A DNA stretch of 64,000 nt. It comes from Halomonas sp. (GTDB taxonomy: Bacteria; Pseudomonadota; Gammaproteobacteria; Pseudomonadales; Halomonadaceae). The notes beneath the pieces were generated by a model. The model made no database searches, was not told where the DNA came from, and worked only from the letters and a program-made list of their open reading frames with translations. How positions within the stretch are numbered: the first letter of the stretch is position 1; the number at the start of each line of letters is the position of its first letter. Shown piece after piece: positions 7,553 to 15,683 of this stretch. The DNA lies in assembly GCA_018401555.1 (NCBI GenBank), contig JAGYKP010000087.1, positions 62,001 through 126,000 of the forward strand, written 5' to 3'. The position numbers and the translations under genes were made by a program.

Positions 7553-8902
7553 GGTTCTTCGTCACTTCACGTGGATTTGGCCTGATCGAACAGGCGGCCC
7601 ACTGGGCTACCAATCAGGTAGATCATGGCGATGAAGTTGGCCTCGTTCCGGTAGCCGCGTGCGCGTGACCGAGCCGCCTGGAACAAGCCGTTCATCCCTT
7701 CCAGTCGCGCGTTCGTCAGCCCCGAGATCCAGCGCCTGACCACCGCGTCGGTGTGCCGCTCCAGCGTCTCCAGAGCTTTTCCCATGGGCTTCAGCAGTGG
7801 CTTCTCCGAGACCGCCGCCTTCATGACCTTGAGGTAGTTCGTGATACGCCACCGGGCCGCTCGCGGTGTCGGGGCCTTCTGGATCCAGCGCAGCTTCTCC
7901 TTGATCACCCAGGCATCGGACGTGGCGCTCTGGTCGGCCACCAGCTCCTGGAGCGCCACCAGCTGCTTGGGCGTCAGGTTCTCGTTGTCCAGGCTCTTCA
8001 GCAGGGCCCAGCGCAGCGACTTGGGGTGTCCCTGCTCCCGGCGCTCCTTCTTGCGCACCTCGTCCAGCCGCTTGGTGAAGGTCTGCACAATATGGAACCA
8101 GTCGACCGTGACGTCGGCCTTGGGAAGATGCTCGGCCACGCCGCTGAGGAAGGCTTGTGACATGTCGCAGACGACCTCGACCACGTTGTCCGGATCGCCG
8201 CCATGGGCCGCCAGGAAGGCGCTGAAGGCCTTGATGGTGTCCTTGCCGTGGCCGGGGACGGCGAAGATCACCGGCTCCGCTTGCGCTGCATGTCGAGGAA
8301 CACCGTCACGTAACGCTGGCCGCGCCGAGAGGCGGTCTCGTCGACGCCGACGGTGGCCACGTTGCTCAGATCCAGTTCCCCCAGCATCCGGCCGACGTAG
8401 TGGTGCACGATGCGCCACAGCCGCTTGTCGGAGATCTCCAGCTGCCGGGAGACGGCTAGTACCGGCATCTCCTTGACCAACGACATGGCGGCTTGCTCGA
8501 ACAGCAGGGTGAAGTCGCTGCCTGGCCGGGCCCAGGGCACCTCGATGCGCTTGACGCCATGCTCAGGGCACTTGGTGCGAGGCACGCGGGCGTGCAGGTA
8601 GCAGTGATGTTGGAAGAAGTTCAGGTGTCGCCAAGTCTTGTCGGCAAAGTCGTGAGCCGGGCAGGCCTTGCCGCAGTCAGGACAGGGGTAGAGGCTGCCT
8701 CGTTCGGCCTCGACGTAGAGGTCCAACCGGTGGGGCGACACGGCGGTATCCAGGTGCTGGTCCTTGAGGATCCAGGGCGCTTCCAGGCCCAGGCCGAGGG
8801 TCAGAATCTGGGTGCCGTCCATGCCATGCCTCCTGTCATCGTGGAGGTCATATCCCGGCTCCAGCCTCAGGGTGCGAATTCCACACCCAACGACGAAGAG
8901 CC
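7553..8902 (-). mobile_element. ISL3-family insertion sequence, complete ends (1350 bp)
   Basis: Both ends are visible. The left inverted repeat is 7553-7574, beginning GGTTCTTCGTCACTTC. The right one is 8881-8902; its complement begins GGCTCTTCGTCGTTGG. The two match at about 16 of 22 positions. Direct repeats of TTAAAAAA lie immediately outside. It carries one transposase gene on the minus strand and no passenger gene. It sits inside codon 8/9 of doxX. Confidence 0.92.
7567..8822 (-). pseudogene. ISL3-family transposase, frameshifted once
   Basis: DDE transposase of about 418 residues in the joined frame. The start at 8822 is preceded by AGGAGG. The N-terminal zinc-binding part has CPDCGKACPAHD and later CPEHG. 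The first catalytic Asp is in VGVDETASRRGQRY. At about 8280 the frame shifts by one base within LDMQ-KAEPVIF. The second half carries VVCDMSQAF (second Asp) and NARLEGMNGLFQAARSRARGYRN (Glu). The intact ends and target duplication show the element moved recently, so the break is either a very recent mutation or a sequence error. Confidence 0.88.
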
Positions 8903-8910
8903 TTAAAAAA
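8903..8910. repeat. Right copy of 8-bp target-site duplication (TTAAAAAA)
   Basis: Matches 7545-7552 exactly and joins in frame to the rest of doxX at 8911. Confidence 0.9.
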
Positions 8911-9437
8911 GCATTCGCAACGAATGGGAGCCTCGCTCCTCTGGCGCTGCGTATCCCCGCCGGCATCATCTTCATGGCTCATGGCGCCCAGAAACTCTTT
9001 GGCTGGTTTGGCGGCTATGGTCTGGAGGGGACCGGGCAGTGGCTGGCTTCCATCGGTCTGGCCCCGGCTACCTGATGGCCCTCGCGGCAGGCAGCGCCGA
9101 ATTCTTTGGCGGCATCGCGCTGTTGATCGGCCTGTTGATCCGCCCGGCGGCTTTGGCCCTGGCCGTTACCATGCTGGTGGCGATCTTCAGCGTCCATGTC
9201 GCCAATGGCCTGTTCATGAGCAACAACGGCTATGAATTTGCCCTCTCGCCGCTGGCCATCACGGTATCACTAGCCATCAGTGGTGCGGGGCGAGCCTCGC
9301 TGGATCGATATCTGGCGCGCCAGATGCAATAAGCCTCACGGATTCACAGGAGACGCTCCATGGCATCACTGACCGAGGCAATTGCCCGTTTGTTTGGAAG
9401 ACAGAAAGCCCGCAACACCACTCAGGAGGTACAACCC

Positions 9438-10043
9438 ATGACCAAGGTACTGGTTCTCTATTACTCCATGTACGGCCATATCGAGACGATGGCGAACAGC
9501 ATTGCCGACGGCGCACGCCAGGTGGACGGCGTCGAGGTGACGATGAAGCGCGTACCGGAAACCATGGACCCGGAAGCGCTGAAGGCCGCCGGCGGCAAGT
9601 CCGACCAGCAGGCCCCGGTGGCCTCTCCCAAGGAGCTGGCCGACTACGACGCGATCATCTTCGGCACGCCCACGCGTTTCGGCAACATGGCCGGCCAGAT
9701 GCGCACCTTCCTCGACCAGACCGGTGGCTTATGGGCCAACGGTGGCCTGGTGGGCAAGGTGGCCAGCGTCTTTACCTCCACCGGGACGGGAGGTGGCGAG
9801 GAAATGACCATTGCCTCGACCTGGACCACCCTGGCGCACCACGGGATGATCATCGTACCGATCGGCTATGCCACGCCGGAACTGTTTGATATTTCCCAGG
9901 TGGGTGGTGGTACGCCCTATGGGGCATCCACCATCGCCGGAGGTGATGGCTCTCGCCAGCCCGATGATCGTGAACTGACCATTGCCCGCTTCCAGGGCGA
10001 GACCGTGGCCAAGGCGGCAGCGCGACTCAAGGCCAACGGTTGA
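9438..10043 (+). CDS. wrbA: NAD(P)H:quinone oxidoreductase WrbA
   Basis: Flavodoxin-like FMN enzyme that reduces quinones by two electrons and limits redox cycling. The 201-residue form starting at 9438 has the canonical N-terminus [13 protein letters not shown] (FMN phosphate loop), then [15 protein letters not shown] and the [11 protein letters not shown] loop, with [10 protein letters not shown] and the PYGAST stretch typical of WrbA. AGGAGG stands 8 nt before this ATG. The frame stays open upstream to an ATG at 9360 that also has a good ribosome site (CAGGAGA) and would add 26 residues; both starts may be used. It follows the doxX remnant by 105 bp and precedes a terminator hairpin. Confidence 0.93.
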   Translation: MTKVLVLYYSMYGHIETMANSIADGARQVDGVEVTMKRVPETMDPEALKAAGGKSDQQAPVASPKELADYDAIIFGTPTRFGNMAGQMRTFLDQTGGLWANGGLVGKVASVFTSTGTGGGEEMTIASTWTTLAHHGMIIVPIGYATPELFDISQVGGGTPYGASTIAGGDGSRQPDDRELTIARFQGETVAKAAARLKANG

Positions 10044-10083
10044 GGCTCAGCATAACGTGCCGATAAGTACCTAAAGGAATGCG

Positions 10084-10125
10084 TCGGCAAGGTCCTGTTC
10101 AGGGAGGGGGGCCTTGCCGATTTTC
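10084..10125 (+). terminator. Intrinsic terminator after wrbA
   Basis: TCGGCAAGGTCC (10084-10095) pairs with GGGCCTTGCCGA (10109-10120) with one G-T pair, followed by TTTTC. It separates wrbA from the pirin gene. Confidence 0.75.
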
Positions 10126-10205
10126 ATGAATACCAACCCACCCACCACAGACCGAGTTGTCTCGTAGTGACAAGACGTTTCCCGCTCTCGGGAAAGGAGG
10201 AACAC

Positions 10206-10895
10206 ATGATCCTGCGACGTGCCAATGATCGAGGCTATGCCGATCACGGCTGGCTGCGCTCCCGACACACCTTCTCGTTCGCCGATTACTTCGACCCCGA
10301 GCATATGGGTTTCAGGAAGCTGCGTGTCATCAACGAAGACCGCGTTCAAGGCGGTGCGGGCTTTGGTGCCCACCCGCATCGGAATATGGAGATCATTTCC
10401 TATGTTCTGTCGGGCGCCATGGCCCACAAGGACAGCATGGGGAACGGGGCGGTCATGCGCCCTGGCGATGTACAGCGCATGTCGGCCGGTACTGGCGTAC
10501 TGCACAGCGAATTCAATCACTCCTCCAGCGAGGAACTCCACTTCCTGCAGGTCTGGATCGAGCCGCAGCAACGCGGCATCGCCCCCAGTTACGAACAGAA
10601 GACCTTTCCTGCGCAGGAACGACAGGGCCAATGGCGCCTGGTCGTCTCCCAGGAGGGGCGTGACGGCGCTGTCAGCGTGAACCAGGACGTCAACCTCTAT
10701 GCAGGGCTGTTCGATGCCGGTGAGCAGGTGAAGACGCCGGCCCTCCGTCATGCCTGGCTGCACATGGTGCGGGGAGAGGCCGAGGTCAATGGCCAGCAGC
10801 TTTCGACCGGCGATGCCGCCGCCTTCCAGCCGGGCGAACCCATCGAGGTGATTGGCATCGAGGCCTCGGAGATTCTCCTGTTTGATCTGGCGTAA
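10206..10895 (+). CDS. Pirin-family bicupin protein (YhaK type)
   Basis: Pirin-family protein of 229 residues; relatives such as YhaK bind a metal through a cupin domain and some have quercetin 2,3-dioxygenase activity. The ATG at 10206 follows AAAGGAGG. The start ILRRANDRGYADHGWLRSRHTFSF is diagnostic, as is the metal motif GFGAHPHRNMEIISYVLSG with its histidines, and GDVQRMSAGTGVLHSEFN including the downstream His and Glu. The C-terminal cupin half is shorter and lacks a complete metal site, as usual. It lies in a group with doxX and wrbA, which are often linked to redox stress. Confidence 0.88.
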   Translation: MILRRANDRGYADHGWLRSRHTFSFADYFDPEHMGFRKLRVINEDRVQGGAGFGAHPHRNMEIISYVLSGAMAHKDSMGNGAVMRPGDVQRMSAGTGVLHSEFNHSSSEELHFLQVWIEPQQRGIAPSYEQKTFPAQERQGQWRLVVSQEGRDGAVSVNQDVNLYAGLFDAGEQVKTPALRHAWLHMVRGEAEVNGQQLSTGDAAAFQPGEPIEVIGIEASEILLFDLA

Positions 10896-10912
10896 CCCCC
10901 TGTCGTGAAGAT

Positions 10913-11105
10913 CTAGGGTCTGCCCTGGTCGGCAAGGGTGAGAGCTGGGCGCTTGTCGATCACGAGCAGGATGTCGTGGTCGCCGTACTCCACCACCACC
11001 ACGTCGTCGTGGGCGATCATCACCTCCTTGCCGCGCACGATGGCGCCGATGGTGTTCGGCCAGGGTGCCGCCGACCTGGCCGGCGCCGAGAATGATGATC
11101 TTCAT
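10913..11105 (-). pseudogene. trkA: trkA remnant: N- and C-terminal ends joined by an internal deletion
   Basis: TrkA is the cytoplasmic NAD-binding subunit that controls Trk potassium channels and is normally about 458 residues. Here only two pieces remain. From the ATG at 11105 the first 17 residues read as the NAD-binding start (KIIILGAGQVGGTLAE). Immediately after, in a frame shifted by one, come the last TrkA_C residues (TIGAIVRGKEVMIAHDD, then VVVVEYGDHDILLVIDKR) to a TAG at 10913. The whole middle is gone, so a large deletion fused the two ends. It is last in a minus-strand set trkH, KdpD-like, KdpE-like, trkA. Another intact trkA elsewhere would be expected. Confidence 0.82.
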
Positions 11106-11847
11106 GACTGGGGCTCCCGGTCGTGGGGGCAGGGGCGTCGGCATCATCCGGCTCGATCATCAGCCGATACCCGATGCCCGCCTCGGTCTGCAGCAGACTC
11201 TGGGCGTCGGGGTCGTCACCGAGCTTCTGGCGCAACTTGCTGACCACGATACGCAGGTAGTGGGTGTCATCGACGTGGCTCGGCCCCCATACCTCGCGCA
11301 GCAGCTGACGCTGGGTGACCACCTGGCCACCATGCCGGCACAGGCGTTCGAGCACGGCATACTCCTTGGGCGTCAGGCGCACGACCTCGCCGTCGCGCCA
11401 CACGCGGCGCTGGCCCGTGTCGATCACCAGGTTGCCGCGCCGGTAACGGGCGGTGGCAGGCGTCGTCTCGGTGCCGTCCCTGAGCCGCAGCAGAGCCCGT
11501 ACCCGGGCCAGCAGCTCGCGAATGCCGAAGGGCTTGGTGACATAGTCATTGGCACCGTGGTCCAGGGCGCGCACCTTCTCGCCCTCCTGGCCGCGCACCG
11601 AGACCACGATGATCGGCACCTGGCTGCGTGCCCGCAGCCGGTCGAGTACCACCTGTCCATCCAGGTCGGGCAGGCCCAGGTCCAGCAGGACCAGGTCCGG
11701 GGCCTCCGTCTCCGCCATGGCCAGCCCCTCCTTGCCGCCCTCGGCCTCGTAGACGACAAAGCCCTGGGAGGCCAGGCTGATGCGCAGGAAGCGGCGAATC
11801 TGGGGCTCGTCGTCGATGATCAACAAGCGCTTGGGTTCAGTCACCAT
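11020..11847 (-). CDS. kdpE: KdpE-like response regulator
   Basis: OmpR-family regulator, 275 codons. The receiver starts RLLIIDDEPQIRRFLR, with phospho-acceptor Asp56 in LLDLGLPDLDG and Lys in VTKPFGIREL. The DNA-binding half has LTPKEYAVLERLCRHGGQVVT and VDDTHYLRIVVSKLRQKL, a KdpE signature, ending GIGYRLMIEPDD near residue 232. Beyond this the frame runs on for about 40 residues of Pro/Arg-rich sequence into the trkA remnant; that tail is abnormal for KdpE and may result from the trkA deletion or a lost stop. Its start overlaps the KdpD-like gene by 11 bp. Linkage to trkH suggests control of potassium uptake. Confidence 0.85.
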   Translation of the reverse strand: MVTEPKRLLIIDDEPQIRRFLRISLASQGFVVYEAEGGKEGLAMAETEAPDLVLLDLGLPDLDGQVVLDRLRARSQVPIIVVSVRGQEGEKVRALDHGANDYVTKPFGIRELLARVRALLRLRDGTETTPATARYRRGNLVIDTGQRRVWRDGEVVRLTPKEYAVLERLCRHGGQVVTQRQLLREVWGPSHVDDTHYLRIVVSKLRQKLGDDPDAQSLLQTEAGIGYRLMIEPDDADAPAPTTGSPSHEDHHSRRRPGRRHPGRTPSAPSCAARR

Positions 11848-13840
11848 GGGGCAGCTCCTCCTGCGGGTGCGCGTCGGGCAGGGGCAGCTGCATGACGATG
11901 CGCGTGCCGCGTCCGTCGGGGCCCGGCTGAGCGGCGATGCTGCCGGCATGGGCACCCAGCATGCCGCGACAGATCGCCAGGCCGAGCCCACTGCCATGGC
12001 GGCCGCGATCCCCTTCACCGCCGGTGGTGAACATGTCGAAGACGCGTTCGCGCAGTTCGGGAGGGATGCCGGGGCCCTGGTCCGTGACGGCCAGCCACAG
12101 CCGGTCGCCCTCGGTGCCGGCCTCAAGACGCAGCCGTCCCCCGGGGGGCGAGAAACGCGCGGCGTTCTCGATGACGTTGACCAGTGCCTGCTCGATCAGC
12201 GCCGGATGCACATGCAGCAGCGGCAGTTCGTCCGGCCACTGGCGCTCGACCCTGAGCCCCTTCAGGGCGGGCGTCAGGCGTCGCAGGGCGCTGGCCACCA
12301 GTTCCTCCAGCGAGATCCAGTCGCGCTCGAGCTTGAGGCCGCCCTGGCCAAGCCGGGTCATGTCGAGCAGGTTCTGGATGTAGCGGTCGAGCCGTTCGCT
12401 CTCGCCGAGGATGCCGTCGAGCAGCTCGCCGCGGTCGGCATCGTCGAGCTGCTCGGACAGGTCACGCAGGGTGCTGGCAGCGCCGATGATCGAGGCGAGC
12501 GGCGTTCTCAGGTCATGGGACACCGAGGAGAGCAGCGCCGAACGCAGGCGTTCGTTCTCTTCCGAGAGGCGCGACACCTCCAGATCGGCCACCAGCCGTG
12601 TTCGCTCCAGGGCCAGCGTCAACAGGCGCAGCATGGCATCGATGCGATCTTCTTCGCCCGGGGCTGCGGTCACTTCTCGTTGGCCCAGGGCCAGACCGAC
12701 CAGCGCCACCAGGCGGTCCTTCTCCCGCAGTGGGATGATCTGCCAGTCGGTCTCCATGGGTTGGTCGGTCCCCCTGCCACTGGGGCGGTGGTGCAGGCGG
12801 CTCCAGGCCACCGCCGAGGCGGCGCCCGCATCCAGCGTGGCCGAGCGGGGAGCGGCGCAGGTCACACTGGGGGTATCCTGCGCCTCGCCAACGTCGATCA
12901 TCACCACCGGGCAGCCGAGCCAGCGCATCAGGGTGGTGACCCCGACCGTCTCGACCTGGGTGCGGTCGGTGGCCACCGCCAGACGGCGTGAGAAGTCGAG
13001 CAATTGGTAAGTCTGCTCGCGGCTGGCCCGCAGCGCGAGCAGGCGCTGTCGGGCATTGCCCGCCAGCTGGCCCACCACCACGGCCACCAACAGGTAGACC
13101 ACCACCGTGACCAATTGCTCTTTCTCCACCATGGCCAGGGTGTAGCGAGGCTCGGTCAAGAAGAAATTGAAGCCAACAAATCCCAGCAGGGCAGCGAGCA
13201 TGGCGGAGCGAGTGCCGGCCAGGGTGGCACTGGCCAGCACGCCACCGAGAAAGATCAGCGAGAGGTTGCCCAGTGCCAGCCAGGAGGTGAGCGCGGTCGC
13301 GACGCCCAGCGCCGTCAGCGACGCACCCAGGGCGATGGCGACCTCGTGCCAGCGCCACTGGCGATAGTGGCGGCACGGACGAAAGCGAGGGCGCTGTCGC
13401 GCCTCGGCCACTACCACCAGATCAAAGGGGCCACCCAGGCGCGCCAGACGCTCGGCCAGGGGACGCCGCCAGATCCGCCACCCCGAGGGTCGCCCGTGCC
13501 CGATCAGCAGCGTGGCGATCTTGAGCTCGTTGGCCAATGCCACCAGCTCGTGCGCCCGGTCGTGGCCGGAGATCATGCGAATTTCCCCGCCCAGGCGCTG
13601 CACCTGAGCGAAGGCGCGTTCCAGCCCTAGTCGTCGCTGGGTGTCGCTGTCGCGTTCGACATAGACGGCACACCAGTGGACGCCGTCGCGGGTGGCGATC
13701 CGTTTGGCGGTTCGGATCAGCGCCGGGTCGCCGGGGCCGCCGCCGAGGGCGACCAGCAGACGCACCGGGGCGTGGTCGACGGGCGGTTCGGCGCCGTCGG
13801 GCGTGGGATCCGGAAGGGTATCGGGATGTGACGTCGTCAT
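11837..13840 (-). CDS. kdpD: KdpD-like sensor kinase lacking the N-terminal KdpD ATP-binding domain
   Basis: Membrane histidine kinase of 667 residues; full KdpD is near 890. It begins with a Pro/Asp-rich leader and a universal-stress-protein-like domain (about 27-150), then four membrane helices of the DUF4118 type (about 165-255), a GAF-like region (about 290-420), a HisKA domain with SVSHDLRTPLA (His442) and an ATPase domain (NVIENAARFSPPGG, DQGPGIPPE, GSGLGLAICRG). The Walker-type KdpD sensor domain of the E. coli protein is absent, a known short form. It lies between trkH (7 bp gap) and the kdpE-like gene. No kdpFABC is in the window, so it may sense potassium or turgor for Trk. Confidence 0.87.
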   Translation of the reverse strand: MTTSHPDTLPDPTPDGAEPPVDHAPVRLLVALGGGPGDPALIRTAKRIATRDGVHWCAVYVERDSDTQRRLGLERAFAQVQRLGGEIRMISGHDRAHELVALANELKIATLLIGHGRPSGWRIWRRPLAERLARLGGPFDLVVVAEARQRPRFRPCRHYRQWRWHEVAIALGASLTALGVATALTSWLALGNLSLIFLGGVLASATLAGTRSAMLAALLGFVGFNFFLTEPRYTLAMVEKEQLVTVVVYLLVAVVVGQLAGNARQRLLALRASREQTYQLLDFSRRLAVATDRTQVETVGVTTLMRWLGCPVVMIDVGEAQDTPSVTCAAPRSATLDAGAASAVAWSRLHHRPSGRGTDQPMETDWQIIPLREKDRLVALVGLALGQREVTAAPGEEDRIDAMLRLLTLALERTRLVADLEVSRLSEENERLRSALLSSVSHDLRTPLASIIGAASTLRDLSEQLDDADRGELLDGILGESERLDRYIQNLLDMTRLGQGGLKLERDWISLEELVASALRRLTPALKGLRVERQWPDELPLLHVHPALIEQALVNVIENAARFSPPGGRLRLEAGTEGDRLWLAVTDQGPGIPPELRERVFDMFTTGGEGDRGRHGSGLGLAICRGMLGAHAGSIAAQPGPDGRGTRIVMQLPLPDAHPQEELPHGD

Positions 13841-13847
13841 GAGGCAC

Positions 13848-15321
13848 CTATCGCTGCCAGAACATCGGGGTCAGAAGGACCAGTACCGTCAGGATCTCCA
13901 GCCTACCCAGTAGCATGCCAGCGCACAGCAGCCATTTGGCGGCATCGGGCAGGGTGGTGAAGTTGCCGGCCGGGCCGATGGTGTCGCCGAGTCCCGGGCC
14001 GACGTTGGCCAGCGCAGTGGCAGCCCCGACAGGGCCGTGACGATGTCCAGCCCCATCATCGATAGCGCCAGGGCCAGGGCCGCGATGGTCAGGAAGAAAA
14101 AGAACGAGAAGGCTACCACTCCGCGGGTGATCTCGTCGGTCAGCGGCTGGCCGTTGTAGCGATTGGGGAACACGCCGCTGGCGTGGATCAGGTAGCGTAG
14201 CTGGTTGCGCAGCAGGATGGCCGCCACCTGAAAGCGGAAGATCTTCATGCCGCCGCTGGTCGAGCCGCTGCAGCCGCCGACGAAGGTGAGGTAGAAGAAC
14301 GCCACGACCGCCATGGCACCCCAGGCGGTGTAGTCTTCCGAGGCGTAGCCGGTGGTGGTCACCACTGAAACCACGTTGAAGGTGGCATGGGTCAGAGCCT
14401 CGAAGGGGCCCGTTCCCTGCCACATGCGCCACAGCGCCAGGCCCAGGGAGACGCTGGCCAGCAGCAACAGCAGCCCTGGACCTGCTGATCCCGCCACAGA
14501 GCGAGACGCGAGCCGCGCAGGAAGCGGATGTAGAGGACAAAGGGCACCGATCCCAGCAACATGAACAGCGAGCCCAGCCACAGCAGGTGGGGCTGCCCGA
14601 CATAGGCGCCGAAGGAGGCGTCGGAGTTGGCGAAGCCGCCGGTGGCCAGCGAGGTCATGGCGTGCACGATGGCGTCCAGTGGTGTCATGCCGCCCAGCCA
14701 GTAGGCCAGCATGGCCAGCAGGGTGAATCCCACATAGACCGAGAGTGTCGCCTTGGCAATCCCGCCGGTGCGCGGCATCACCTTGTCGGACCAGTCGGAT
14801 GACTCGGTATGGAACAGGCGCATGCCGCCCACCTTGAGGAAGGGCAGAATCGCGATGCCCATGACGATGATGCCGATCCCTCCCAGCCACTGCATGATGC
14901 CGCGCCACAGCTTGAGACCGTCCGACAGGTGCTCGATGCCGGTGAGCACGGTAGACCCCGTGGTGGTGATGGCCGAGACCGACTCGAATACCGCGTTGGT
15001 GAAGGAGAGTTGCGGGGCGCCCAATACCAGCGGCAGGCTGGCGAAGGTACTGATGGTGACCCAGCTGAGGGTGGTTACCAGGAACATCTGCCACGGCTTG
15101 AGCTCGACCGTGACCCGTAGCGTTGCCAGCCAGGTGATTGACACTGCCGCCAGCACGATGGCGATCGAAAAGGCGAAGGCCTGCGCATCGGGCTCCTCCT
15201 CGATGAGCAGCACCAGCCAGGGGATGGCCATGAAGGCGGCGAGGACCAGCCACAGCACGGCGAGCACCTTGAAGATCGGTGCCCAGTGAAACCACTGCTC
15301 ACGAAGCCCGCTTGCGTGCAT
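13848..15321 (-). CDS. trkH: TrkH-family potassium uptake channel (two frame breaks)
   Basis: Integral membrane K+ translocating subunit, about 490 residues when joined. The start at 15321 has GGAGG 5 nt upstream. The first segment includes the pore-loop motifs SAITTTGSTVLTG and SLATGGFANSD. At about 14487 a one-base shift moves the frame (WRDQQV, then GLLLLLASVSLGLALW). The second segment has VSVVTTTGYASEDY and the fourth loop region GGCSGSTSGGMKIFRFQ. At about 14035 a second shift, in a GGG run, leads into ATALANVGPGLGDTIGPAGN and the end LTPMFWQR. All four selectivity loops are kept, so the breaks are probably sequence errors. It heads the set with the KdpDE-like pair. Confidence 0.85.
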
Positions 15322-15683
15322 GTCCGCCTCCCCGCCCCGGTTCGTGTCTCTCGCCTGGCATGAGGGCCAGGTTTGCATGGCACCACAGGGCTTCCTAAAA
15401 AATCCGTAAAAACTGATGCCGATGGCGTTCGGCAATCCTCAGGCGTCAGACTCGCAGAAGCTTCAAGCGGTTATCCGACGGGGAACTCGGTGGTGGCGTA
15501 TTGCACATGGGATTTGCGGCGAACCGTCAGGGTGTATCCCGGAGTCATGAATATGGTGCCATGCCGATCGTCGCCATGGGCTTGTCTCGGATGGGGTGCC
15601 CCGACTGGGCCCTCTAACAAAATTCACCGTCGGTTTGCAGACCGGCTTGCCCACCTCTGGCTATTCATCCACCATTCGCTATA

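Larger units (their letters stand above)
7529..9332 (+). pseudogene. doxX: DoxX-family membrane protein, split by an ISL3 element and frameshifted
   Basis: DoxX-type four-helix membrane protein, commonly found beside redox and oxidative-stress genes. The first eight codons (ATG at 7529, reading MHSSAIKK) lie left of the ISL3 element. The frame resumes exactly at 8911, just after the repeated target TTAAAAAA, with [13 protein letters not shown] and the family core [23 protein letters not shown] second lesion at about 9067 shifts the frame (SIGLAP, then [16 protein letters not shown]). The remaining helices and the end RYLARQMQ follow to 9332. Removing the element and one duplicate restores the start. 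wrbA and a pirin gene follow, so the gene was probably part of a quinone/redox cluster. Confidence 0.85.
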
